A stretch of DNA of 64,000 nt from Diprion similis (taxonomy: Eukaryota; Arthropoda; Insecta; Hymenoptera; Diprionidae). Positions within the stretch are counted from its first letter, which is position 1. Every line of letters begins with the position of its first letter. A program made the translations under genes and the position numbers. The notes below the pieces were generated by a model. The model ran no database searches. It had not been told where the DNA came from and saw nothing but the letters and a program-made list of their open reading frames with translations. Below, piece by piece: positions 49,554 through 60,831 of the stretch. Location of the stretch: NCBI RefSeq assembly GCF_021155765.1, contig NC_060105.1, positions 5,146,001 through 5,210,000 of the forward strand, in the 5' to 3' direction.

Positions 49554-52094
49554 TTACACCATTCTCCTGAGTAGTTCATTGATTTTGTCCTCACGGTTTC
49601 CAAAGTCACCACCCTCAACGTAATGGTTAGTCTTCTTGCGCCATCCGCCAGTCGGGGTGTTCAGCTAAAAAAAAAGAACATGAGAATTATTATACAATAG
49701 TGAAGCGCCATAGGATCTGATTAAATCAAGCGCCATATCCCTAATTTTATATTAAAAGGGTCTATCATGAATAGGATTACCTCACAACTAGTAATATATT
49801 CGACAATTGTTTGAGATATAATTTACAACTTACAATCACATTCATTGTCAAATTAAAAAAAAATATCTCGTATTAGTTTTTGACATAGTAGGAGACTATA
49901 GAGGACAAGGTCTGCTTTATTGTCATGCCTATGTCACATTATTTGGGAAAAAGTGGATTGGTAAAGAAAATTAGTTATTTTATTGTTTCATACCTTGAAG
50001 GGCCACAAGAAGTTGCTGGCGAATTTGAACTTGGCTCCAACAGTAAAGATTTCATGGATCAAATCCTCAGTACAGATGATATCCGAACGGCCTGTAAGTA
50101 GAAGATATCGTTTATTATTGTTAATACCAAGCAAAATCGTACAACGTTGTTGAATAATTGCTAGGCTCAAAAAAACGCTCAATTATCAAATACAAAACTA
50201 GGATTTTGTGTTTTTTGCTAGACAATAATTCATGATCTAGAATTGAACAAGCTTGTGTGGATCAATTCTAAGCTTGATATTATCATCTAAAGAAAAGCAT
50301 TTTCAAATCGATCCGATTTATTTGCGACAAGATGGAAAGGAGAAGCTTTAGCATTTGTCAACTCCCATGGACTTGTCGCGATGAATAGACTGTAAAATTA
50401 GGAGAGCATTTCCATTGTAGAGACAGTTCCTGAATATAAATCACTTAAAACTAAAGTAAATGAGAAATAATATGTATAAGTCGCCTGAAAAATGACAAAA
50501 TATTCTACACTTACTGAGTTTCTGTTCAATAATGGCGTTGCTCGTGATGGGAATGCGCTGCTTGTTTATCTTTGCAAACCCTCGTTTGTAGATTAATTCA
50601 CGAACAGATTTCAGATTTGGGTACCCCCAAGTGATGTACGGCTCAACAATACGCAGCATATTAATAGTAGCCTTGTTCAGCTTGATGAAGACACCATTGT
50701 TGATTTGTTTAAGGCGGAACAGCTGCAAAACTTTTCGTACTTTTGGAGCAACTTGGTTCACACTGAAAAGCACAAAAATATTTATCAAGCAACAGTATAA
50801 TGTGCCATAATTTTGACACAAATCGTTGAGGAATCATTTGCTGCAAGTAATTAAAGTAGTTCTCTAAACTGACAATAAATCATTTAAAATTTATATTCAA
50901 CACAACATGTTTGAGTTATCTGAACTTGGCAGAGTAATATATTGCCAAGTATTAAGACGAGCTCTTATTACTTTTTGACATAGTAGGAGGTAGTAGAGCC
51001 GAAATAAGACTCTACCACCATGCCTATGTCAAGTATCTGCATATTAAAATAGGGATAGAGTTGTGTGTAAGTAAACATTTTGACAAATGATTTTTGTTCA
51101 AATGTTGGTGAGGATCAATTGATTGGATAAATTTTGTATATGGTCAATATAAAAGATGTATAATAACTATGGTTTAGTGTTGTTGTATCTTATGACTCAC
51201 CCACGAATTCGGATAACAAACGCAAGACGGGCCTCGCCAGGAATGTAATAGTTCCCGCGGTTCTTTGCTTGTCTCATGAGCCTGATCTCATCCCTTTCCT
51301 TTGCTCTATATTCCTTAACATATTGCTCCGCCCTTTTGAAAATTTCTTTCCTTTTTTTGTAGTGATCTGCACGACGCTAAATATGAATAATATTTCAATT
51401 TATTAAAAAACTTTTCTAGTCCAACTCAACATTTAGTGATTAGTGATTGAAGCACCTGAAACATGCTAACACAGTTCGAAATATTTACCTTAATGGACAC
51501 CTGAAGACGAGCAGCCTTGGCGGTGTCACGGCGCTTCCTTCTTTTAAGTACCGATTCTGGTACTGCCGGTAATTTCTTTGCCGGGGCAGCAGGTTTCTTT
51601 TGCCTGTAATAGAATGAATATGTTTAAAGGTTATTAGCAATAATGTTCACCTGATACATAAATACTTCTGACAAGTAATGAGTAGGACGAATCTGAGTTT
51701 AATTTGGAAAAAGGTTAGGATTGTATAACAATGCTTTTGTTTACAATATCAACTACCAGTGAGCTTTGCAACTAAAGTGGAAATTTCTCAGCTCAATCAG
51801 CAGCAAAGCTTTGACAGATTAAGCTCATCATTATAACACTCAACGAAAATAATATTAACCACTGTAACACATGTTTTGTATGTTTCATGTGCTGAACAGA
51901 CCACAACTCGGTCTCTACTTTCCTCAACGAATTGGTACAGTATACTCTCAAAAATGAAAAAAATAAATTATACACAGGGTTAATTACCCATTACAGAAGT
52001 AAACGGTCAATATTTAAGCTTTATTATTGTACACTAAATGTCAGATGGCCAACGATTAAGAATCAAGAATAAACTCTACTTACGCGTCCGCCAT
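49554..52094 (-). CDS. RpL7: Ribosomal protein L7 (uL30), snoRNA host gene
   Basis: Six exons, 52084-52094, 51489-51603, 51201-51376, 50515-50762, 49994-50091 and 49554-49664, give 252 aa. The sequence matches eukaryotic uL30 throughout: basic N-terminus ([18 protein letters not shown]), [20 protein letters not shown], the [12 protein letters not shown] core and the C-terminal [28 protein letters not shown]. The first exon holds only three and two-thirds codons, typical of ribosomal protein genes. The 5' end has a pyrimidine tract (CTTCTTTTCC on the minus strand, 52105-52114) that looks like a TOP start. Introns 3, 4 and 5 each contain an H/ACA-type snoRNA in the sense orientation; introns 1 and 2 do not. 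Confidence 0.97.
49805..49938 (-). ncRNA. H/ACA box snoRNA in RpL7 intron 5
   Basis: On the minus strand, hairpin 1 is closed by TGACATAG/CTATGTCA (49881-49936) with an inner stem GACAA/TTGTC. The hinge AAAACTAATA contains an ANANNA box. Hairpin 2 is closed by GAGATAT/ATATCTC (49863-49869 with 49813-49819) with inner pairs AATTT/AAATT. It is followed by AA-ACA-ATT, placing an ACA box three bases from the 3' end. Total length is about 134 nt. Hairpin 1 has the same closing stem and pocket bases (GCATG on the 5' side, CTCCTA on the 3' side) as the snoRNA in intron 3, so the two are paralogues. The modification target was not determined. Confidence 0.8.
50253..50380 (-). ncRNA. H/ACA box snoRNA in RpL7 intron 4
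   Basis: Hairpin 1 is closed by GCGACAAG/CTTGTCGC (50324-50379), with an inner GGAG/CTCC stem. The hinge AAATAA fits ANANNA. Hairpin 2 is closed by a nine-pair stem, GGATCGATT with AATTGATCC (50306-50314 with 50259-50267, one G-U pair). ACA follows directly, with three bases (CAA) to the predicted end. It is about 128 nt. Its stem sequences differ from the other two snoRNAs of this host gene, so it probably guides a different site. Confidence 0.75.
50905..51033 (-). ncRNA. H/ACA box snoRNA in RpL7 intron 3
   Basis: Hairpin 1 (50975-51032) is closed by TTGACATAG/CTATGTCAA. It has a ten-pair inner stem, GGTGGTAGAG/CTCTACTACC, that is complete only on the minus strand because it uses a G-U pair. 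The hinge AAAGTAATAA holds an ANANNA box. Hairpin 2 has GAG/CTC, GTCT/AGAT and ACTTGGCA/TGCCAAGT helices with a pocket between the last two. Then comes AA-ACA-TGT, the ACA box at the expected distance. Length is about 129 nt. Its first hairpin is clearly related to that of the intron 5 snoRNA. Confidence 0.82.
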
Positions 52095-54185
52095 TATTGC
52101 GGTTGGAAAAGAAGTCTTGAGGCTGCGTTTGCGTTGGTTATGATAGAAGCGTGAACCGACTACAGTTGGTTATTCACACTGTTCTCACACACCGGAAGTA
52201 GCGAGGGGTATCTAGGGTTATTTTTCCTAAGTTGACGTCCCGCTTATTTCTCAGAATTCTGCAGTATTAAGTCCACGGGCAATACACGCGAGTGAAATTA
52301 ATATTGCAGATTTGAATAAATAAGGGATCGGAATACGTCACGACAGATTTAGAATAAACCATCCCTAGCTAAATAATTCTGAAAAATGTGCTTTGAAATG
52401 TCACATATCGAGCCCTAACGAAATTTGACAATTAACCTTGGAGGTAAGATATTAACAACGAGCAATAAGATGATAAAAGTTTTTCCATTGATAATATGAT
52501 ATAATATAATACTGATTAAACATACTGAAAAGATCACGACAAAAAGTAGTCAAACGATCAGTTGTCAGTTCCATAGGCCTCAACTTTTGACCAATCAGAT
52601 CTGTAGTATAATGAGAAAGTGTTCGATAGTTCGCTGGTCGATTATGAAATGGTCACCTGTGACCATTTTGAACTTTCAAATTCTCAGTGATGAAATGTAA
52701 GAATGTTCACTTACATAATCCGTCAAGTTATAAACTGATATTCTTATGTAGTTATAGTAAATTGAGGCCACAAGCATCCTTATCACGTGCAGTTTTATAA
52801 TAATAATGGTAATTATAATAACATTTCACTTAAGGATTGTTAAAAATAAATTAAATGCAATATACACAATCCTCGGAAGAGGCATTAAGCGTTGTCGTGT
52901 AAATTTTTACAGGCAAAACATTTCACGTGATGAGACTGCCCAATTCTATTGAATTATAATACATCTATGAATCCATGGCACGCCATGATCTTATTGTATT
53001 TTAAATTATACAAATCGTTTTTACAAGGTGTCGACCATTCATTTTCCTTACATAATTGTTTGATTGTGAGAAATCTTATTCAAAAATCTTTTTTTTCAGT
53101 GCTGAACAGCTCTTGCAGTTACAATTATGACTGTGATTTTTAATAATTTCACAAATATAACATCTAGAATAATAACTTTTTTTACTGACAATATACAATT
53201 GCACGGAATCATCAATTACATTGACAGTTTTCTCATAATTTTCATTGATTTATTATCAATACCTAATAAATATATATTTTGCAATATTATAATAATTAAT
53301 TATAGTACATGTTCATGTATTTCTTGAAAATCAAAGCTGGAAGTGGCAAGCAGGTGAAGACTGGGAAAGTGCAGCCGAGAATCTTAAATTTCGAGCCTAC
53401 CATTCTTACAAAATTCGTTTTATCTGTTTGATTTGATGCAAGATATGTTGACAGAGAGTTGGTGCACTTAACAGACTCTTGTTACCACGCCAGGCTTAGC
53501 AATGCAAAATTAAAATGGACTCAATTTCTTAAACCTAATGAAACCGAGTTATTCACAAGCTTATGCGTGTATTGACATAAATCATTTCTAATATCAATAT
53601 ATCATTCATTCATTTACATACACAAGCTGTAAGGTCTGCAGGTTACTTATTTTCTGTTGAAATACGGAAAACCAATCTGAACATAGATATTGACTGAACC
53701 CTAAAAACTATTTGGTGTGTAGTTTCAAATGGCATGATTGTAAATCTGTTCGAGTTGATTAGAAACTCACTCCAATAAAATTGAAGTCTGGTAACGGCAT
53801 GATGACTGCATCTGTAGTGGAATATTAAGGCAGTCAATTTTAGTTAGTATACCTATGATACCTTAGATACTCTTTACTGTCATCCTTGAGTAGGGAATCG
53901 AGTTGAATTTATATTAATTTCTGTCTATTAATATGAATAATTCATGCATCGTAATTATTTGAAGTAAAAAAACTTGTGCTTGCAAATCCTGAAATAAAAT
54001 AGTTGGTGTGCAACTATGAGTAAGCAAAAAATAGCTTCTGTATTAGATTAAGTATTGAATTTTACATTTTTTTGTTTAGACTAAGCTTAGAAATGCTATT
54101 CATAAAATGTGTATAAAATTTACTTCATACTCGTTAACATATACTCATTATCATAACATTCATCATATGGAATTCGGGAGTGAAT
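52095..54185. other. Intergenic region; RpL7 promoter at the left
   Basis: The TOP-like start of RpL7 lies at about 52114, and its promoter should occupy the next few hundred bases. From about 52500 the DNA is very AT-rich, with no supported gene. The right end should contain the UBE2J1 3' UTR. Confidence 0.5.
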
Positions 54186-56007
54186 TCAAACCAGAAACAG
54201 TCGTCTTAAAACAAGTAAAATTATTGCAAACAAGAGCGTAGCAATAAGAATACTCCAAAATAAATCATTCGAAGATGACATGGTTTCAACCTGAGGATTA
54301 ACGATTATTTCAACTTCCTGCTGCTCATGAGTTTCTGGTTGCGAATCCATGCGTCGCTGTCTCAATTCACTTTCAGGCACATTTTCTATACCAGATGAAA
54401 ATGAAGGCTCGTTCGTTGAAGCTTCTTCTGCCTGCAGAAGTAACCAGCTTATGAATGATCAATCAATTGGTACTGTATCATGTAAAAACCGATTAATTTA
54501 CCTTCAATGCGATTGTGTCCAACATATGCTGTTCTTCTTCAGTGATCGGTGTTTTAGCTGTATCCTTAGATAATAAATCAGCAATCTTACCACAGCTGTC
54601 GCACTGCCAACTCAAAGATCTGTAATTTACCACAAATAATTCACCCATGTGACTATGTAAGAATTTGTTACTGACTCGTTGTGCACTAATTATGAAAAAA
54701 ATAGTACAGAAGCACGTAAATAATAAAGTTTCAACTGTAATTGACCTGCCAAACGACTTAAAGCAAAAAAGTATCACCCATTCATAATTAAAAAAATTAG
54801 CAAAAAATACTTCTTAGCAAGTTTTTGACGCTCCTCCGTGGTGTAGTCAAGTGATCCTATAGTGCCGTTTCCCGGTGTTGGCATAAATGCAATTAATGCT
54901 AACAGTGCGGTCCTTATACTCCAGGAGGGCTGCCACGTTTCGGGATGATGTCCAGAGATACTCAGACATATTTTTTTGTTTACTTCAAATCGGCCGTTGG
55001 GCTGAAAGTATACCTTTAATTAATTTCTCAGGTTTGACGAACACTTTTCATCATACTCAGATACACATTTGAATGTGGTACAAAGTCTAATTTTGTAGTT
55101 CTTTTAGATGTGGAGTAAATTGACACTATTTTTTTCAAAGGCTAGTCTACCGCGAAGTTTACGAGTAGAACAGATTTTGAACGATTAGATAACATTTTAG
55201 AGGTTCCTCTGACAATTTTTAAACTTTCTATAATCTCAACTTAAATAGGAGAGATTTCGTCGTCACTGTTGATTTGTTTTTTACTTCCTTATGTCCCTAT
55301 GCCGAATTCAATCTAGGACTTACAGTTAGCAATATGATGTTGGGTGGTTTCATAGGATACTCAGGAGGTAGTAAAATTCTACCATGATATACACCACCCT
55401 CAAAATCTGTGGATGGTGGCCCATGCACTGTGAAATGCCATTCGAAGAGGTTGTCATCCAAAGGATGTGCACAGTATTCTTCCGTTGCTTCGTGTAGCTC
55501 TTGCGCTTCGCGCATCAACCTCTTGACAGCTGAAATATGAAAAATTAAAAATAGAAAGATTCAATGTTCAAACTCCAAGTACAGGAATATCAACAAGATG
55601 TAGCCTAATAAAATTGTTAAATTGGCATTACTCGTGGCATAATTTTTTGATAAGGATTTCAACGTCATTTATCGATACACGCAAGGGCCTCGAAACAGAA
55701 TTGTACAATGGAATTGACCCAGAAAAATTTTGATATAAGTGAGTATAATTCAATCAGTCAGAGGGAAGAAAATTAACTCTGACACAAAGACTATCATGAA
55801 TACGATGATCTTGTCAGAGGTGAAAGAAAATGAAAATATCTGCTAAAGCCATTTAAAGGTCAGTAATCATTCTCAATTGAATGATAAACGGCAAAATGAA
55901 GATAAAAAATGCAGAGTAGGAGAAAATTTGAGAATTTTGAAACGTGAAATAAGGAATACTGGAAATTTACCTGGACTCTTGACATTATATTTTCCTTCGA
56001 ATGACAT
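54186..56007 (-). CDS. UBE2J1: Ubiquitin-conjugating enzyme E2 J1 (ERAD, tail-anchored)
   Basis: Five exons, 55971-56007, 55324-55529, 54811-55001, 54502-54619 and 54186-54431, give 265 aa. The UBC domain (about residues 8-165) shows AVKRLMREAQEL, the E2 face EWHFTVHGP, PPEYPMKPPNIILLTPNGRF and the active-site segment ICLSISGHHPETWQPSWSI, with catalytic Cys at 93. The lack of a classical HPN and the SGHHPETWQPSW loop mark the UBE2J/Ubc6 branch. A Ser/Glu-rich linker follows. The last 25 residues are one hydrophobic helix (SILIATLLFAIILLVL) with a short basic tail, the ER tail anchor. The protein supplies ubiquitin for ER-associated degradation. It is shorter than human UBE2J1 (318 aa), mainly in the linker. 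Confidence 0.95.
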
Positions 56008-57365
56008 CTTGAGATATTATTGTAGATTTTATGTCTGTGTACTCGAATGTCGAAAACAGAGATCAGCTGACCGATATGTCAGCACTCAACGTATACATTA
56101 ATCCGACCTCATTGATTAAAAATATTTAAATTCATATCAAGTTATAAGTTTAGGTTGCATTATTTCCTAGCATTATGTTGCGACGATCAATGTCGACGTT
56201 AACTGATCAATTTAATAGGCACAAAATTGATGAGAAATAACCTGAAATTGGTCTCTTTGACGTAACCAACCTCTTTTATCTTTTCTAAGTTGACGTGAAG
56301 TAATCAGTTTTCGTCCTCTTGCCTAATCCATTGATAAATTAACTACTCTGAACTTAGTCGCGGTTTCATTTACGCAAGGTACACGTAGACGAGCTATAAT
56401 TCCAGCGGCCGAACGCTAGATGTCACTAAACCAGAATTTCATCTGCAAATACATAGACGCGGTAAATTCAAGTTACAGTTTGCGTGCCCGCCACTGTACT
56501 CTGTGTCGGACAAATTTTCGTGACGTGTACTCTGCGGGTAAGTGGGCATACGGCCGGGACCCTTATTCCAGATACGTTTACAATCGTTTTGCCAGTGAAA
56601 AAGCCGACTTACGTAGAAGACATAAATGGATTTGCTAGAACACTGATTCTCATTGTAACGCTTATCGCAATGTGGATCGTTGTAACCGTTGACTGAAGGA
56701 CGTATCAATGTCTTGGCGTCAAAGATTTGTGGAATAGAAACTGATAGCAGCAAAGCTTAGATCCACACAACTCTTACACTTCTATAACATTGTAGAGTCG
56801 AGTGCAAAAACAATGGGATGTGAACTAATGCGAAAATAGTCTTCAGTCAACAATCATTTCCTGATTCTGAATGACAAATTAATTTTAATAGATGATCGGA
56901 TGATCAGAGATTGTGGATAGATCCAAAAAGTTAATTCAGTACCTTAGATACATGTTTATAAAATCATTTATAACCATTCTTACCAAATGATTATTTATAG
57001 AAAACATTTTGATTACTGTCAAAGGTAAATACCAAACCTTGCCAGGACATAATCAACTTCCATTCTTTTGAATATTATCAGATTCAACGTGTTGAAGATA
57101 ATCAAAATTTATAACACAGTAAACCACATTCAACGTTTTGTAACGTTCACAGACTAGGGAAAGATTTTTCATAAAATTAGAGAATCACGCATTAAATAGC
57201 TGAAATATAAATCTCAATGTACAGAAGTATGCATGTACTTTGAAAAAAATCGTACACACGTATAAAATAATAATGTGAACAATTTATACACTCCACAGTA
57301 AGGGTTAGCATAAATTTTAAACAAAGTCCAATTTAACGAGGGCATTCGTCTCACGACAAAGATGT
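56008..57365. other. Intergenic region
   Basis: It contains the promoter side of UBE2J1 and a moderately GC-rich patch around 56380-56700 with a GCGG|GTAAGT donor-like site near 56537. No exon partner or protein signature supports a gene there. The right end reaches the distal poly(A) region of the ATP synthase c gene. Confidence 0.45.
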
Positions 57366-57371
57366 TTTATT
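57366..57371 (-). terminator. Poly(A) signal, distal isoform of ATP synthase c
   Basis: TTTATT on the plus strand reads AATAAA on the minus strand, about 515 bases past the distal stop codon. It is followed by T/GT-rich DNA. This is the best candidate for the end of the transcript that uses the distal last exon. Confidence 0.5.
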
Positions 57372-57885
57372 CAATATCACTGTACAGTTTTTCGTTTTTT
57401 TGTTTTTCCCTTTTTCTCGTCAAAGGTAACCTCGGGGATGTAAAATTGCAACAGCACAACAATGATGAATAACATAGATAACAAAAGAATTCAAAACATG
57501 TACTACTTGCAATGATTATATCAGTATAGTATATCAGAGGTTTTTGTAAGCTTTCAGTTGCGCCCTAGTCGTTCATTACACTGAAAATCATTACTTGATA
57601 ATATTGTGAGTTATTCTACATGAGGTGGCAGACCATGAAATAATTACGAGTTTGCGGAACAGTGGGAGCAGACGGTTCAAACACTTTTTTGAGCGTGTAC
57701 AGCCCCCCTCTTATGCATCCTGAATAAACCGCCACTCGCCAAGAGCCCGTAAACAAAAATTTCAGTAATGATTTCACAGGCTCCCGCGTTACCATAGGCA
57801 GCAGCCTTTAGTCTCTGATCTATAAGACGCTGTCTTGGCAGTGACGCACTAAAACTATTGGTATTTGTTTATATGGATTTGTGGC

Positions 57886-59839
57886 TTAGAAGGCGAACAA
57901 CAGAAGGAAGGCCATCATAAGACAGAAAAGACCCATAGCTTCGGACAAGGCGAAACCAAGAATGGCATACGAGAACAGCTGCTGTTTAAGGGAGGGGTTT
58001 CTCGCATAACCAATGATCAGGGAACCGAAGACCGATCCAATTCCAGCACCTAAAAACAAGAAAATAGTTCATTAGGAAAACCAAACCACTGTGCTTCATG
58101 GGTGCAATGCAAAAAAATATCTGATAAACACTGATATAGAGTAAAATTGTACCGCAATACTTTTTTTTCATTACAGTTATAATTGTTTGATACTGTACAG
58201 AGACTATATTAAGAGTTAGTGACACTGGAGATACCTGGGACAACCACCTTTGCAATCAATATTCATATAATTGTCAGATGATGTTTCTCTCTTGCCTATT
58301 CTCAATTGAGTGATGCAGGCAGGTTTGATATTAGATTATCGTTTAGCTACATGAAATATACATCATGACAAATAATAGTATGGAATAAATTTTTGCTAAA
58401 CTATACAATAGCAAAGCATAAGTGAGCTCTGTTATGTTTAATTGTTGCAAATACAAATTCAACCAATGAAAATCACGTCTTGACGTAAATATATTATACA
58501 CATATAGTTCTATTCTATAAAAGTATGTACAAATTTTTATTATACTATGATGAGTTAGACTGCGAGTAACTGTCGCAGAAATTTGATCACACACTGCACA
58601 GTGTAGCTCTGATCACATAGGACATCGAGTTTGACAGGGAAACCATGTCTGGGATAAATGGACCAGGAGGAGGGTAGTCAGAGGGCAAACAGCATTAGGA
58701 ACGCAATCATCAAGCAGAAAAGACCCATCGCCTCAGATAGGGCAAATCCGAGGACTGCGTAGGAGAATACTTGCTGTTTCAGGGAGGGATTTCGGGCATA
58801 ACCAATAATAAGGGAACCAAATACAATCCCAATACCAATTCCTGAAATGTCAGAGGTACAATAGTGTATAAGTCAATCAAGTTGTTAATATTAGGTAGGT
58901 ACTGCGTCATCGTCGATAACGTTCTACGTTGCACACTTTAGTATGTACAAAATACGCCTGAATTAATGACTCTGGTTAAGAACTGGAGTAATATAAATAA
59001 AGAAAATTAACGTAATCATCATCAATTCGATGAGAAAGCTTGACGATGATCAACTAATGTTTCTAGTACACAAATATTGTACCGCCAAGGTTATGTAAGA
59101 CATTGCATAATGATTTGTGTCTAAAAATTTTTATAGCGTAAATGAGAGGGAATAAAGAATATAGGTATTTGCAGGAAGATAACTGAACATGATAGGAGTC
59201 TCGTCACTTCTCATCACAACTTACCGGATCCAGCAACTCCGACAGTTGCAGCGCCAGCGCCAATAAATTTAGCAGCAGAGTCAATGTCACGACTCACTGC
59301 TGAAGTCTGGAAGCTGCGTACGGCAGGCAGCTAGAATGGAAGTAGCACAAATGAGAATTCAAAGTACAGCTGCAGTATCGTACTTGACACTCAAAGTACA
59401 ACAAATGAAAATCACATATCAATTTTTAAGCATAAGGACGCCAAAAGTTGGCAAAGATGTGAAATATGATCAAGATTAAATGTGTTATTGTACTTATTCA
59501 AACTCAGGCGAGCAAAAATTTGAAATATGTTATGTAACCTTCGGATCATTATGCAACGAAAGACTTTGATATTTACCAGGCTGACTGGGGTCTGCCTCTG
59601 ATTTTGTTGCAGGGACTGGCTTTGGTTGACCACAGCACTGCTCAGAGGTCGTAGGTATGACTTGGCTCCAGAAACCAGCTGGATAAAGTCATATGCAAGT
59701 TAAAAGACGAGGATTACATAATGTATGTACGGACGTATCATTCGGACATCTAGATATAGGAGGTGACGGGATGGAACAAACGTATTTTACTTACGGTAGA
59801 CCTGGCAATTGGGGCAACGAATCTGGTGCAGGCGTACAT
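57886..59839 (-). CDS. ATPsynC: Mitochondrial ATP synthase subunit c, distal last-exon isoform
   Basis: Subunit c forms the proton-driven rotor ring of the F1Fo ATP synthase. Coding exons 59795-59839, 59577-59678, 59225-59330 and 57886-58049 give 138 aa. Residues 1-63 are the mitochondrial transit peptide. The mature protein starts at [12 protein letters not shown] (residue 64), as in other animals. The distal exon supplies [15 protein letters not shown] and the second helix, with the proton-carrying Glu at residue 121 (mature 58) in [10 protein letters not shown]. The ATG exon begins after a TTTTTAG acceptor near 59870, so a noncoding first exon lies upstream with its donor at 60351-60355. 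An alternative last exon lies at 58678-58841. The distal form is closest to the conserved animal sequence and is probably the main isoform. Confidence 0.95.
58536..58541 (-). terminator. Poly(A) signal, proximal isoform of ATP synthase c
   Basis: TTTATT on the plus strand reads AATAAA on the minus strand, about 140 bases past the stop of the proximal last exon and before the distal exon. It would let the proximal exon act as a complete alternative 3' end. Confidence 0.5.
58678..58841 (-). CDS. ATPsynC: Alternative (proximal) last exon of ATP synthase subunit c
   Basis: This exon has a good acceptor (ACATTTCAG), enters in the same phase as the distal exon, has the same length (164 nt including stop) and ends in TGA. 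It encodes the same 54-residue segment with seven conservative changes. In full-length numbering these are A86I, S90I, L109V, I114V, M130I, L134M and F138L. The essential Glu121 and the RNPSLKQQ loop are unchanged. Two changes fall in the glycine-rich GxGxG packing motif of helix 1. Many third positions differ from the distal exon, so the duplication is old and both exons look maintained. I infer mutually exclusive 3' terminal exons giving two subunit c isoforms. Confidence 0.85.
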
Positions 59840-60355
59840 GTTGACGGTTGTGTGGTCGGTTCACTCAATTACCTAAAAATACGACAGTTGGATTACCAAA
59901 GTTTCGATCCGAACGGAGTGTTGCCCGGCAGAAAGTTGCGCAGCTTAAAATGTAGAGGTCACTGACTAGATATTAAATTTTCTTTAACGGGTTACGTAAC
60001 GTCACTCCTCGTCAGTTTTCTGTGTGAAAATCAATGACATAAATTGGGAATAAAATCTGCCGATTTTCGGGCTGAATGAATTTTAAAAGAGACACGTTTA
60101 ACCGTGTGAATGCAGTCGGAAACGAAGGCGGATGGTGTTAGACTGAAAATAAGATGGCCGTATCTTCCGGGTGCAAAAATTTGAGGATATGAAATTATGA
60201 TTTAGTACGTCCCGAACGACGTTTCAATATAATAACCAACGACTCGAACGTCGTCGACGATATTTCGGTGTAAATTTATATTTAACGGATGTACTTTTTT
60301 GCCACCGGTAATTATGGATGAATTTTACTCACTCGACAGCAAGCCCCGAACTTAC

Positions 60356-60831
60356 CAAAGAACAGTGTCGAAGTCGAAGAGGAGGCGACCCGGCCTTTGG
60401 AATGTTGAATTGGTGAGTGAGCGATGAACGGAGTGGCGGAGTGAAGTGGGGATCGACTCACGGACAGCCTATCCGCGCAGAGCCTTGAACGAAACGGCGC
60501 AGTTTCCGTGCTGAGGTAGAATCACCGCTTCCTACGCCCGAGCTACCGAGAGCTCCATTTATCGATCACCCGAATTTAGCCGAGGATATTTTTCGTCTGC
60601 AATCTTTAGTCAAGTTGAAAACCGTATATGAAGAAAATGACGATCGACATTCAGCAGCGTCAATTATGGCGCGACGTTAGCGTATATATTATTTGAAAAA
60701 AAATGACAATCATCATCTCTTATCGAAAATAATTTTGTTTCATTTGCTCCTGTACCACTACATCCCGATTAACAGCCCTCTTTTATCAATGCATCATTTG
60801 ACTTTATCACACTGGGATTATTGCAGTTGAA
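60356..60831. promoter_or_regulatory. Divergent promoter of ATP synthase c and JAZF1
   Basis: The noncoding first exon of ATP synthase c ends with a GTAAG donor at 60351-60355 (minus strand) and must start a little to the right, in CpG-containing DNA at 60360-60560. JAZF1 coding starts at 60832 on the plus strand, after a possible TTGCAG acceptor (60821-60826). The start sites therefore lie within a few hundred bases of each other. No TATA box is evident. Confidence 0.45.

Noticed and set aside
51762-51826. Possible fourth snoRNA in RpL7 intron 1 (8-bp stem; ATGATGA and CTGA boxes on the minus strand)
   Set aside because: The box C to D distance is too short, the terminal stem does not pair, and no ACA box follows. 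An 8-bp inverted repeat is expected by chance at this intron size.
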